From an uncultured Hyphomicrobiales bacterium (GTDB lineage: Bacteria > Pseudomonadota > Alphaproteobacteria > Rhizobiales > Beijerinckiaceae), in NCBI GenBank assembly GCA_903877935.1, contig CAIRGA010000126.1, positions 1 through 32,019 on the forward strand: a stretch of DNA of 32,019 nucleotides, given 5' to 3'. Positions 17,353 through 26,210 of the stretch are shown piece after piece (position 1 is the stretch's first letter; every line of letters begins with the position of its first letter). Made by a program: the position numbers and the translations under genes. Under the pieces are notes generated by a model. It was given only the letters and a program-made list of their open reading frames with translations, searched no databases and was not told the DNA's origin.

Positions 17353-18018
17353 ATGACGGTTCAGACGGAAATATTCTCAGGCATGGCGGCCCGCGTGAAG
17401 GACGTTCAAAAGGCCACGCCTGCTGAACGAATGGGCTTGATCCCCGGCGACATTATTTTAAAGCTCGGCAAACATGAGCCCATCGAGGCGGTCGAAATGC
17501 CGAGCGTGTTGGACGATATATCGGGTTCGAGCGAGTGGATCGTTATCAAACGCGATACGGTTATTTTTCGCGTTTCGCCTGCCGGTGGTGCGATGGGCGC
17601 TATTTTGGAAGCCTTTCCAATTCCCGATGAGATCACGCTGGAAACTGAGGGGCCTTGGATGCAATACCATGCCTGCCTTCGGCCGAATGATGCGATGTTA
17701 TTAATTCCCGATCGTATTTCGGCCATCTGGTGGCCCATACCGGTGATCGCCTATGGCTATTTTCGATTGTGGCAGATGATGGGAGCCACTTTATTTTTGT
17801 ATGGCATCGGTTATGTGACGAGCCCTCTAGCCTTTGGCGTCGTCTATATAGCGAGCGTCATGATTTTGGTTACCGGCGGGCCTTATCTTTTAAGGGATAC
17901 GGCGTTCAAAGATGGGTTCCATCCGCGTGGGCGTATCGCAATCGGCAAGCCTGGCGATGTGGCGACGCTCGAAATGGTGACAGGGGCGATGCTGCGCCTC
18001 AATACAAAGCACAAATAA
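17353..18018 (+). CDS. PDZ-like domain membrane protein, unknown function
   Basis: ATPAERMGLIPGDIILKLGKHEPI PDZ-like carboxylate-binding region followed by hydrophobic segments WWPIPVIAYGYF and FGVVYIASVMILVTGGPYLL. Confidence 0.7.
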   Translation: MTVQTEIFSGMAARVKDVQKATPAERMGLIPGDIILKLGKHEPIEAVEMPSVLDDISGSSEWIVIKRDTVIFRVSPAGGAMGAILEAFPIPDEITLETEGPWMQYHACLRPNDAMLLIPDRISAIWWPIPVIAYGYFRLWQMMGATLFLYGIGYVTSPLAFGVVYIASVMILVTGGPYLLRDTAFKDGFHPRGRIAIGKPGDVATLEMVTGAMLRLNTKHK

Positions 18019-18026
18019 GCGCTCCG

Positions 18027-18446
18027 TTATCGACGGCCATGCAGCGAAATAATCGACTCGACCGCATGCACGGGTAATCCCGTTTTAGCGACGATCAGGT
18101 CGCTTGAAACACCCTCGCGTGCCAAGCGGATCGCGGCATCAACCGACTCCGGATTTTCTCGTGTTGTCTGGCCAGCGCCCCGAAACACAATTTCCAAAGA
18201 TTTGATCTCGGCCTGAACTTTCCGGATGGTTTCCGTGAACGAGCCTTCAAGTGCAATGCTGGAGCGCACAACGGACGAATCGATCATCGAGAGCCGATCG
18301 GACAAATCGCCTAATTTGGATAAAGTCTTGGCGTGTTCGAGAGCGTTTTTACGATAGACGTAATAAACTGCACCCGCTGCCGGAAGACCGGCAAAGACCA
18401 GAGAAATGCCACATACGATAAAGAAATCTGCTACACTCATTGACAA
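18027..18446 (-). CDS. DUF2802-like membrane-anchored protein
   Basis: N-terminal TM, coiled coil, C-terminal AAIRLAREGVSSDLIVAKTGLPVHAVESIISLHGR. Confidence 0.6.
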   Translation of the reverse strand: MSMSVADFFIVCGISLVFAGLPAAGAVYYVYRKNALEHAKTLSKLGDLSDRLSMIDSSVVRSSIALEGSFTETIRKVQAEIKSLEIVFRGAGQTTRENPESVDAAIRLAREGVSSDLIVAKTGLPVHAVESIISLHGRR

Positions 18447-18742
18447 TAACTAACACGACCCGGTTTGTTTTTCAGCTTGCGCCGAACACTGATCGTCTCT
18501 TTAGCAGTCATTCGTTCAGCAAGCAATTTTTCTAAGCGTATTGTCGTCTCTAATACTTTCTCCGCACGGAAGCGCTCGTCGTCGGAACCGGGAACGCAAG
18601 CGGTTATCCCAGCGAGCACCGCATGGAGATCAAAGGTCAGCGTTTCGATCATGGAACGATCTTTCTCCATAATGGAGGATTCCATCGCCGCCAAAATATC
18701 GGCGGTTCGACCGATCGTATCGAGGAGCACAGGTTCAGACAT
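18437..18742 (-). CDS. small helical protein, FlgN-like export chaperone candidate
   Basis: position after flgA; ~100 aa helical protein; overlaps downstream gene by 10 bp. Confidence 0.5.
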   Translation of the reverse strand: MSEPVLLDTIGRTADILAAMESSIMEKDRSMIETLTFDLHAVLAGITACVPGSDDERFRAEKVLETTIRLEKLLAERMTAKETISVRRKLKNKPGRVSYCQ

Positions 18743-18767
18743 TAGAAATTACGTCTCCAAAGCGAAA

Positions 18768-19523
18768 TTAATGAACCAAAACCAAGCCGGCATGAGCAAC
18801 CTTACCGGTGATAACAATGCCAGTTTTGACGTTTCTGACGGCTAAAATGTCACCCTCATACCCATCCTCTTCGGCACGGCCGGGCGTTTCGATTGAAAAC
18901 CCTTCCCCTTCCGCCGATAGGGTGACCGTCTCGCCCTTCATGATTGTAGGCGCGCGCGCAACATTGCGTGTCGTTAACGCAATGCCCGGTGAAACGGCAG
19001 TTGTGATGCGTAACCCAATGGCTTCCTCAATGCTTTTCAAAGAAGCGCCACCCGGTGGCACATCGGTCACGCGCTCTTCAACCATTGAAGCGTTTAAAAT
19101 CGTGCCGCTCGGGATCGATACCCGAGGAACGACAACATGCCATTGCTGGATAGGGCCATTGGTCATTGCTTTGGTCGAAGGAGTGGGAGCGAGAGGGATA
19201 TTGCCATCGGCATCGACCCGAATATTAAAGGTCCATACGTGCGGCGCGCTACAATGAACGACAAGGCTCGTGCTATAAGCGCTGCGTGGCGAAATATCGG
19301 GCGCACCGTCACAGGCAGGGACTTGCATCCGGTCATCGAGTGGACCGATCACAACCTTCGCATCAATCGGCTTACCCGACGATGCCATGTAATTGCGAAC
19401 CGCTACGCGGATATCTTCCGCGCCCCAAAATCCCTCGGCCGCCAAGCTTGATTGAACGCCTAATAATCCAACGATTGCGGCAACCTTAAATGAGGTTTTA
19501 AACGTCATGTTCGCGGTCCTCAT
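18768..19523 (-). CDS. flgA: flagellar P-ring chaperone FlgA
   Basis: signal peptide; VVPRVSIPSGTILNASMVEERVTDVP, IGLRITTAVSPGIALTTRNVARAPTIMKGETVTLSAEGEGFSIETPGRAEEDGYEGDILAVRNVKTGIVITGKV (SAF-type). Confidence 0.93.
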   Translation of the reverse strand: MRTANMTFKTSFKVAAIVGLLGVQSSLAAEGFWGAEDIRVAVRNYMASSGKPIDAKVVIGPLDDRMQVPACDGAPDISPRSAYSTSLVVHCSAPHVWTFNIRVDADGNIPLAPTPSTKAMTNGPIQQWHVVVPRVSIPSGTILNASMVEERVTDVPPGGASLKSIEEAIGLRITTAVSPGIALTTRNVARAPTIMKGETVTLSAEGEGFSIETPGRAEEDGYEGDILAVRNVKTGIVITGKVAHAGLVLVH

Positions 19524-20617
19524 TGCAATAAAACCGCAACGGAATTGAGACGCACTGCAGGGCTGGCCTTCATCAAGCGAGCCACGGACTGCGACGCGCC
19601 CGCTGATTCAACGCGTATAATTTGCCATGAATTCCGGTCTTGCGTCGGCAGTTCGACGAGGAAAAAGTCACCCGGCTTAACGCCGTTGGAGCTACCAGCA
19701 GAAAGCGTTGCACGATTTCCACTAACGGCCGTTACAACAGCCCTTAAGGACTGACAGCCAATATGGTCTGCCAACCGCTCGGCAACCGATTGCCAAAGGC
19801 TAGTCAAATCACTGGCATGCTCTTGCGGCAGATTAATTTCAGTGCCCCAAATATGCTTATCAAGCGCCAATGTTACATGCTCGGCAATCGTCTCTTTGAC
19901 AGCACCGGACACATTATCAATGAGCTGAAAGTCAGCGCTCACATCAACGACTGTTTCGCCAACCACGGCATTATCTACGCGCGTGCGTTCAAGATTGAGC
20001 GAGCCGGAAAGCGTGTAGGCGCCGGGGCTTTTGGTGTGGCCCGCGAGTGCTTCCAAATATTTGGTATCCTGACGGACGGCGGTCGAGGTTTCGGAAACGG
20101 GGCTAAAGCGACGATCATCAATGACATGGAGCGTTGATTGATTGTTGAGCTCGGAAATAAGTCCTTCAATGCTTTGTCTCGCCTGACGTTCAATGGCACC
20201 GGGCAAACCGGGAGCAACGCGGATCCCTATGGCGCCAATGGCAATATCAGCCTTTTTTACCGAACCGCATTCGCTGTCATCCGTCTCGGCAAGCGCATCG
20301 ATCGTGACCACATAGTGCTCACCCTCGCGATGCTCTTCAACGACGTCATACCCTTTCAACAAACCTGAAACGGCAATGCCACTTTCCTCATGAAGGGTAC
20401 CCGCATTCGACATAAAGGACGTACCCCGCACGACCATGCGAACTTGTCCGGCTGCATCATAAAGCGCTTCGGCCAGTGCTGATTTCCGAGCACCCGCGAT
20501 ATCTTTGCCAGCAATCGCTGCTCTACCGACCGCATGAATAAGGCGCGTGCCGGCATCTGCGGAACCGGTCGCAACAAGGATCAAAACGAGCGAGGAAAGA
20601 AAGAGGCGCAGACGCAT
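19520..20617 (-). CDS. flgT: FlgT-like flagellar outer ring (H-ring) protein
   Basis: signal peptide; ARKSALAEALYDAA N-domain; C-terminal ATLSAGSSNGVKPGDFFLVEL module; adjacent LPP20 lipoprotein and flgA. Confidence 0.7.
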   Translation of the reverse strand: MRLRLFLSSLVLILVATGSADAGTRLIHAVGRAAIAGKDIAGARKSALAEALYDAAGQVRMVVRGTSFMSNAGTLHEESGIAVSGLLKGYDVVEEHREGEHYVVTIDALAETDDSECGSVKKADIAIGAIGIRVAPGLPGAIERQARQSIEGLISELNNQSTLHVIDDRRFSPVSETSTAVRQDTKYLEALAGHTKSPGAYTLSGSLNLERTRVDNAVVGETVVDVSADFQLIDNVSGAVKETIAEHVTLALDKHIWGTEINLPQEHASDLTSLWQSVAERLADHIGCQSLRAVVTAVSGNRATLSAGSSNGVKPGDFFLVELPTQDRNSWQIIRVESAGASQSVARLMKASPAVRLNSVAVLLQ

Positions 20618-20625
20618 GGCTTGGC

Positions 20626-21066
20626 TTACTTCGGGGTTGGCGCGCGATTAGCCGTCATTGTCGCGGCATCGGCGGCATCAATTTCCAAGATTGTTTCGTA
20701 AATATCGGTTTTGATCGGACCGATGCTGACCGTCCGGGCGCTGCGAACGAGACCCGCAACCGTGCCGCGCAGCGTATCGGCCTGCATGACCGTTTCAGAC
20801 AGGGAGGAATAGGAATTGATATCAATGCCGTAAATTTTTTCGGCCAATTCCCGCATGGCTGCAAGCCGTGAAGCCCTAATCGCCATTAATTGCTTTTGAA
20901 CCCGTGTTTTACCGGGCTGTATCGAGATAGCAGCATAGCCGACGCCGCGAATAGAAGCCGACGACATGGCTGCCAAATTGGGGCTTTCCATTGCCGGGGC
21001 GCAACCAGACAGCATTGATCCGACGAGGGAAAAGGAAGCAAACAAGGCAAAATCACGTATTTTCAA
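20626..21066 (-). CDS. flgP: LPP20/FlgP-like lipoprotein
   Basis: TTG start 21066 with RBS aaaggg; lipobox LSGC; GVGYAAISI...QKQLMAIRASRLAAMRELAEKIYGIDI...VAGLVRSARTVS; ORF-track start at 21219 lies upstream of its promoter. Confidence 0.7.
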   Translation of the reverse strand: MKIRDFALFASFSLVGSMLSGCAPAMESPNLAAMSSASIRGVGYAAISIQPGKTRVQKQLMAIRASRLAAMRELAEKIYGIDINSYSSLSETVMQADTLRGTVAGLVRSARTVSIGPIKTDIYETILEIDAADAATMTANRAPTPK

Positions 21067-21139
21067 AGTATCGGCCCTTTCCAAGACACATCCGCATCGT
21101 TGCCATTGATGCTCGCTAATTACCGGCTCGACCCTGATT

Positions 21140-21155
21140 AGCAATTTTGGTGCCA
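21140..21155 (-). promoter_or_regulatory. sigma54 promoter (CTGGCACCAAAATTGCT on minus strand) for the flgP-flgT-flgA operon
   Basis: AGCAATTTTGGTGCCA on plus strand; TGGCA-N6-TTGCT. Confidence 0.75.
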
Positions 21156-21184
21156 GCCCGATTTCCAAGGGTTTCCACGTATTT

Positions 21185-21200
21185 TGGCACATCCCTTGCT
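21185..21200 (+). promoter_or_regulatory. sigma54 promoter TTGGCACATCCCTTGCT upstream of flhA
   Basis: TGGCA-N6-TTGCT, about 100 nt before the flhA GTG. Confidence 0.8.
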
Positions 21201-21298
21201 TCTGACATTGCGCGACCAACCCAGACCTTCAAAATTCGAAGGAAATTGGGCGTTCTGACGAGAAATCGACGGAATTCTGACATAAGGGATATAGTGAA

Positions 21299-23404
21299 GT
21301 GACTGAAGTGCTGTCGATAAACCAACAGAATAGCTTAGGCCGCCTCACCAAGGCGCTGATATTGCCGTTGGCTTTGGTTGCCTTCATTGTCATGATGGTC
21401 ATTCCGATCCCGCCCTTCATGCTCGATCTGTTTTTTACCGCGAACATCGTCATTTCGCTTTCGATCCTGATGGTCAGCGTGAATATGTATCGGCCGCTGG
21501 ACTTCTCGTCGTTCCCGACCATTCTTCTGTTCGCCACTATTCTGCGCCTGACACTTAACGTCGCTTCGGCACGTGTGGTGTTGGTTCATGGCCATGAAGG
21601 AACGCAGTCCGCCGGCCAAATCATTGAAGCCTTTGGTGAATTTGTCATTGGCGGCAATTTCGTCGTCGGCATTCTGGTGTTCATTATCTTGATGGTCATC
21701 AACCTCGTCGTGATCGTGAAGGGTACCGGCCGCGTGTCGGAAGTGAGCGCACGCTTTACCCTTGACGCAATGCCCGGCAAGCAAATGGCCATCGATGCCG
21801 ACCTTAATGCCGGCCTGCTGACACCCGACCAAGCCCGCAAAAGACGCGCGGAAGTCGGCAGAGAGTCGGACTTTTACGGCTCAATGGATGGTGCGACAAA
21901 GTTCGTGAAAGGTGACGCTATTGCCGGCGTGATCATTCTCGGCGTCAATATTCTTGGCGGTTTGGTGATTGGCATGGTGCAGCATGGTCTGCCTGCCAGC
22001 CAAGCGGCCTCAACCTATATTACACTGACGATCGGCGACGGTCTCGTCGCGCAGATCCCATCGCTTCTGTTGTCGATTGCAACCGCTATCATCGTGACCC
22101 GTGAAGCGGGCGGCGCCGACCTGACCGAAACATTGATGAAGCAAATCGGTTTGAAACGCGCTTGGTGGCCTGTTACCGGCATATTGACCTTGATTGGTAT
22201 TATGCCCGGCATGCCTAATCTTCTTTTCTTAGGAGCCGCGGGCATCGCAGGTGCCATTGCTTATTATGGTAATATTGGCAACAGCAAGGCATCTGAAGAA
22301 GCTGCAGCCGCACCCGCCGCAGCCGCACTTCCTGGTGCCGATGAACCCGAAGACGATGCCAATAGCGAACAGGTCTCGATCAAGGACGTCACCAATACAA
22401 CGCCGCTCTTGGTACAAGTGGGCTATGGCCTCATTCCATTGATTGAAGACCAAGCCCGTGGCGCGCTTATTTCCCGCATTACAGGCCTTAGAAAACAAGT
22501 GTCACGCGATCTTGGCTTTGTTATTCCGCAGGTTCGAATCCGTGATGATCTGACGCTCATGCCGTCCGCCTACCGGATTACGATTGCAGGCGTCATCGTC
22601 GCTGAAGACCAAGTGATCAACGGTAAATTACTGGCGATCCAAGGCAGCAACACAAATCTTGTGCTCCCGGGACAGGCCGTTAAAGATCCGACCTTTGGCC
22701 TTGATGCGGTCTGGATTGATCCTGCTGATAAGCCTCGCGCCATTGCGGCTCAATATACGGTCGTTGACGCCGGAACGGTTATTGCGACCCATCTGCATCA
22801 GCTTCTTATTCAGCGGGCGGCTGATTTGCTTGGCCAAGATGATGTGCAAGAAATCATCGACCATTTTGCAAAATCTTCGCCGCATCTCGTGCAAGGTGTT
22901 GTGCCGAAAATGGTCTCGCTTTCGCAGCTAACACAGGTGTTAAAGGCACTTATTGCCGAGCAGATTCCGATATCCGATATGAAGCGTATTCTTGAGGCTG
23001 TTTCGGGCTCAAAGGGCCGCGAAATCGATGACCTCGTAGAAGCGGCACGTATCGCGCTCGGACCAATTTTGATCCAACGCATCTCATCGCCGAAGGAAGA
23101 ATTACCGATTGTAACGATCGACGCTGGCCTTGAGCAGTTGATGATCCAAAACGCCCGCCAGAATGGTCAAACGGGCAATGCGATTGAACCGGGCCTTGCG
23201 CAAAAGCTGATGCAAGCCTTTGAAGAACAGAGCAATCTACTCGCCAAAAACGGTAAAACACTGGTTGTGATTACAACGCCGATGTTGCGGCGTGAATTAG
23301 CAAGTCTCGTGCGTCAAGTCGCACCCGACGGCCTTGTCCTATCGTTTAAAGAATTACCTGAAAATAAACGCGTAACTGTTGTTGCCGTAATCGGCGGCGC
23401 ATAA
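21299..23404 (+). CDS. flhA: flagellar export gate protein FlhA
   Basis: FPTILLFATILRLTLNVASARVVL, RVSEVSARFTLDAMPGKQMAIDADLNAGL; GTG start. Confidence 0.98.
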   Translation: MTEVLSINQQNSLGRLTKALILPLALVAFIVMMVIPIPPFMLDLFFTANIVISLSILMVSVNMYRPLDFSSFPTILLFATILRLTLNVASARVVLVHGHEGTQSAGQIIEAFGEFVIGGNFVVGILVFIILMVINLVVIVKGTGRVSEVSARFTLDAMPGKQMAIDADLNAGLLTPDQARKRRAEVGRESDFYGSMDGATKFVKGDAIAGVIILGVNILGGLVIGMVQHGLPASQAASTYITLTIGDGLVAQIPSLLLSIATAIIVTREAGGADLTETLMKQIGLKRAWWPVTGILTLIGIMPGMPNLLFLGAAGIAGAIAYYGNIGNSKASEEAAAAPAAAALPGADEPEDDANSEQVSIKDVTNTTPLLVQVGYGLIPLIEDQARGALISRITGLRKQVSRDLGFVIPQVRIRDDLTLMPSAYRITIAGVIVAEDQVINGKLLAIQGSNTNLVLPGQAVKDPTFGLDAVWIDPADKPRAIAAQYTVVDAGTVIATHLHQLLIQRAADLLGQDDVQEIIDHFAKSSPHLVQGVVPKMVSLSQLTQVLKALIAEQIPISDMKRILEAVSGSKGREIDDLVEAARIALGPILIQRISSPKEELPIVTIDAGLEQLMIQNARQNGQTGNAIEPGLAQKLMQAFEEQSNLLAKNGKTLVVITTPMLRRELASLVRQVAPDGLVLSFKELPENKRVTVVAVIGGA

Positions 23405-23417
23405 GGAGAATAAAGCC

Positions 23418-24656
23418 ATGATGCAACGTACAAAAATCGTCGCTGAGGATAGCCGTGAGGCCATGGCCAAGGTGATGAAGCAATGCGGTGAAGACGCCGT
23501 TATTCTTTCCACCCGTAAGGTTCCCGGCGGCATTGAAATCATTGCCGGTCACGAGCCTAAAAAATCCATGTTTGCGTCGCTGGGTCTCGAGCGTAGCTTT
23601 GGCCTCGATGACGAGGATGATGGCGAGGATACGGAAATCGTTGAGCGCAGCGCACCAACGCCGTCACCGTCGCATGCCGGTAAAACCTTTCAGCAAGTGC
23701 TCGCAGAAAGCGGCCGCGCGGCTGATCTTCTCCGTCCATCGGCCTTTCAATTCAAGCCGGCTCCGAAAGAAGAAGTGCCAGAGCCAAAGGCTGTCGAAAA
23801 GCCAAAATCGGAAACGGTTGACTCGTCCCGCCTTGAAGCCATTGAACGCTCGGTCCGTGAGATGCGCGCCATGCTCGGTTCGGAAATGATGCTGAGTGGC
23901 TTGAAAACCGCCGGCGCCTCGCCTGCCCTGATCTCGGTCTTCCTGGCCCAATCGGGCGCGCTTGCTTCGGTTGATCCGGATCGTCGCTTTGCGAAATTCT
24001 TGGCTGATCGTATGGTCCATAAGGCGCCGCCACAATTAACCGGTGGCCCGCGTGTTGTTCTCACCTTGGGCCCGAGCGGCTCCGGCAAAACCACCCTACT
24101 CGCCCAAATGGCCGCTCGTGCGCGTATGGAATCACCCGAAGAGAAGCTGACTTTTGTGAATGCCGACTCATCCCGCTTTGGCGCGGCTGAGCAATTACGT
24201 GCCTATGGGCGGATTTTGGACGTGCCGGTGATTGATGTCGAGCATCCATCCGAATTGGCAAAGCTGACAAAAAACTCCGGTCAGCGTTTGTCGCTCTTTA
24301 TCGACATGCCAAGCCAGCCGCATGAAAATAGCGCGCTCTTGGATATCCTTGAACGCCACCGTGAAGATTTGCCGAACATGACCAGTGTTGGCGCGATTGC
24401 ATCCAACCTTTCTACCGATGCCATCGACAGAATCTTGACACGCTATCCTAACCTTGATGCCCTTGCTTTAACGAAACTCGACGAAGCACCGCTGAATCTA
24501 TCGACATTTAGCCTCCTTAGCCTACGTGGCCCGGGAATTGCTTATCTTGCTTCGACTTCGCATCTTGTGAAGGGCTTAATGGCAGTCGACTCGGATATGC
24601 TGGAAAGCGTCATTCACGCAAGCTTGGTCGGCAGTGAAGCCGAGCAACTTAACTAA
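23418..24656 (+). CDS. flhF: flagellar SRP-type GTPase FlhF
   Basis: GEDAVILSTRKVPGGIEI N-terminus; LGPSGSGKTTLLAQMAARA; FVNADSSRFGAAEQLRAYGRIL; LALTKLDEA. Confidence 0.94.
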   Translation: MMQRTKIVAEDSREAMAKVMKQCGEDAVILSTRKVPGGIEIIAGHEPKKSMFASLGLERSFGLDDEDDGEDTEIVERSAPTPSPSHAGKTFQQVLAESGRAADLLRPSAFQFKPAPKEEVPEPKAVEKPKSETVDSSRLEAIERSVREMRAMLGSEMMLSGLKTAGASPALISVFLAQSGALASVDPDRRFAKFLADRMVHKAPPQLTGGPRVVLTLGPSGSGKTTLLAQMAARARMESPEEKLTFVNADSSRFGAAEQLRAYGRILDVPVIDVEHPSELAKLTKNSGQRLSLFIDMPSQPHENSALLDILERHREDLPNMTSVGAIASNLSTDAIDRILTRYPNLDALALTKLDEAPLNLSTFSLLSLRGPGIAYLASTSHLVKGLMAVDSDMLESVIHASLVGSEAEQLN

Positions 24657-24667
24657 CGGAATTTGGC

Positions 24668-25492
24668 ATGAAACGTCCGCAGGCTACAGCCATTACGAGC
24701 GGCAAAGGCGGGGTCGGAAAGACAAATCTTTCCGTCAACCTGGCCCTCGCCCTTCATCGCGCCGGACAAAAGGTGGGTATTTTTGATGCCGATCTGGCGC
24801 TCGCCAATGCCCATCTCGTTCTCGGCTGCCGTCCTAACCGGACGATCGCCGACACGCTGTCGGGATCATGCACCATGGCGGAAACCATCGTCGAGTCCCA
24901 ACACGGGGTGAAGATGATCGCAGGCGGAAGCGGCCTTGCAGAAGTCATGGGGTTGTCGGACGAAACACGACAGAAAATCATTCGCGGATTTAGCGAATTA
25001 TCCGGCGAGCTGGATCATCTGATTGTCGATACGGCAGCCGGCGTTGAATCGAACGTGATCGATTTTGTTGCCGCGTGCGATCGAGTGATCGTTGTGGTGA
25101 TTGGCGAGCCGACGGCCTTTGTTGACGCCTATGCATCGATCAAAGTTTTGCATCAGGAAACGGGGCGCGAGCGGTTTGATATCATTGTCAATCGCGCACC
25201 AAGCTTGGCGCATGGCGACCAGATTTTTTCACGCTTCAGAGCCATTACGGATAAGTTTCTGAAAGTGTCCTTAAATCATTTGGGCACTGTACCCGACGAC
25301 GACAAATTGGTTCGTGCGGTTGGTCGATGCGAACCTGTAATCGCAAGCTTCCCGGACTCGCCTTCGGCGAAAGCCATTTTGCGAATTGCGGAGCAGATAC
25401 GCTTAACTGAGCCGCCCATGGTCGATGAAGGCGCGATTGGATTTTTCCGCCCCATGCCCGATTACGTCCGAACCGCAGCGACGGGAGCCTAA
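24668..25492 (+). CDS. flhG: MinD-family ATPase FlhG (FleN)
   Basis: ITSGKGGVGKTNLSVNLALALHRAGQKVGIFDADLALANAHLVLG. Confidence 0.94.
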   Translation: MKRPQATAITSGKGGVGKTNLSVNLALALHRAGQKVGIFDADLALANAHLVLGCRPNRTIADTLSGSCTMAETIVESQHGVKMIAGGSGLAEVMGLSDETRQKIIRGFSELSGELDHLIVDTAAGVESNVIDFVAACDRVIVVVIGEPTAFVDAYASIKVLHQETGRERFDIIVNRAPSLAHGDQIFSRFRAITDKFLKVSLNHLGTVPDDDKLVRAVGRCEPVIASFPDSPSAKAILRIAEQIRLTEPPMVDEGAIGFFRPMPDYVRTAATGA

Positions 25493-25496
25493 GGCT

Positions 25497-26210
25497 ATGG
25501 GACTCCGGGCATACCCCATGACCGCCACAAGCAGTGAGGCCATCAATAATCTGGTGCGAACGCATATGCCGTTGGCACGCAAGATTGCTTGGCAAATTCA
25601 TGGCCGCGTGCGGGACTTGCTCGATATCGACGATATGATTCAAATCGGAATGACGGCGCTTATTGAAGCTGCCCAGCGTTTCCAAGATACGGGTGAAGCC
25701 ACTTTTGGCTCTTATGCTTCCATTCGCGTGCGCGGCGCCCTCGTCGATCATGTGCGCAACAACCTGACCTTGACGCGAACGGCGGTGACGCGCCGCGATC
25801 AAATTGCCGCGGCCCGTCGGGCAGTGGCGTCGGAGGGTGGCAACAGCGATGATCTTACCTTGGTCGCCCTTAAATTGGGAATCAGCATCGCCGAACTGCA
25901 AGGCTGGAACGATCAGATCAGTCGCGTGGCGGATAAATCGCTCGACGAAATTTATGATGACCATTCTGTGTGGTTTGCCGATGAAAGCCCGACACCGGAA
26001 AATGCACTGTTAACAATGGAAACGCGCGAAAGGCTCGTCGCCAATCTCAAGAAATTGCCGGAGCGCGATGCGCTGGTGCTTCAACTTTATTACGTTGAAG
26101 AGATGAATTTGGAAGAAATTGCCGAGACCTTATCGGTATCGGTTGGACGCATTTCGCAAATTAAAAAAGCAGCCGTTGGCCACCTTAGGAAGTGGATGAC
26201 GGAGGACTAA
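25497..26210 (+). CDS. fliA: RNA polymerase sigma-28 factor FliA
   Basis: HMPLARKIAWQIHGRVRDLLDIDDMIQIGMTALIEAAQRF; FGSYASIRVRGALVDHVR; LVLQLYYVEEMNLEEIAETLSVSVGRISQIKKAAVGHLRK; ATG 25497 or 25518. Confidence 0.93.
   Translation: MGLRAYPMTATSSEAINNLVRTHMPLARKIAWQIHGRVRDLLDIDDMIQIGMTALIEAAQRFQDTGEATFGSYASIRVRGALVDHVRNNLTLTRTAVTRRDQIAAARRAVASEGGNSDDLTLVALKLGISIAELQGWNDQISRVADKSLDEIYDDHSVWFADESPTPENALLTMETRERLVANLKKLPERDALVLQLYYVEEMNLEEIAETLSVSVGRISQIKKAAVGHLRKWMTED

Noticed and set aside
25573-25589. TGGCACGCAAGATTGCT inside fliA resembles a sigma54 promoter
   Set aside because: Spacing between TGGCA and TTGCT is 7 instead of 6 nt, and it lies within a coding region with no gene start just downstream.
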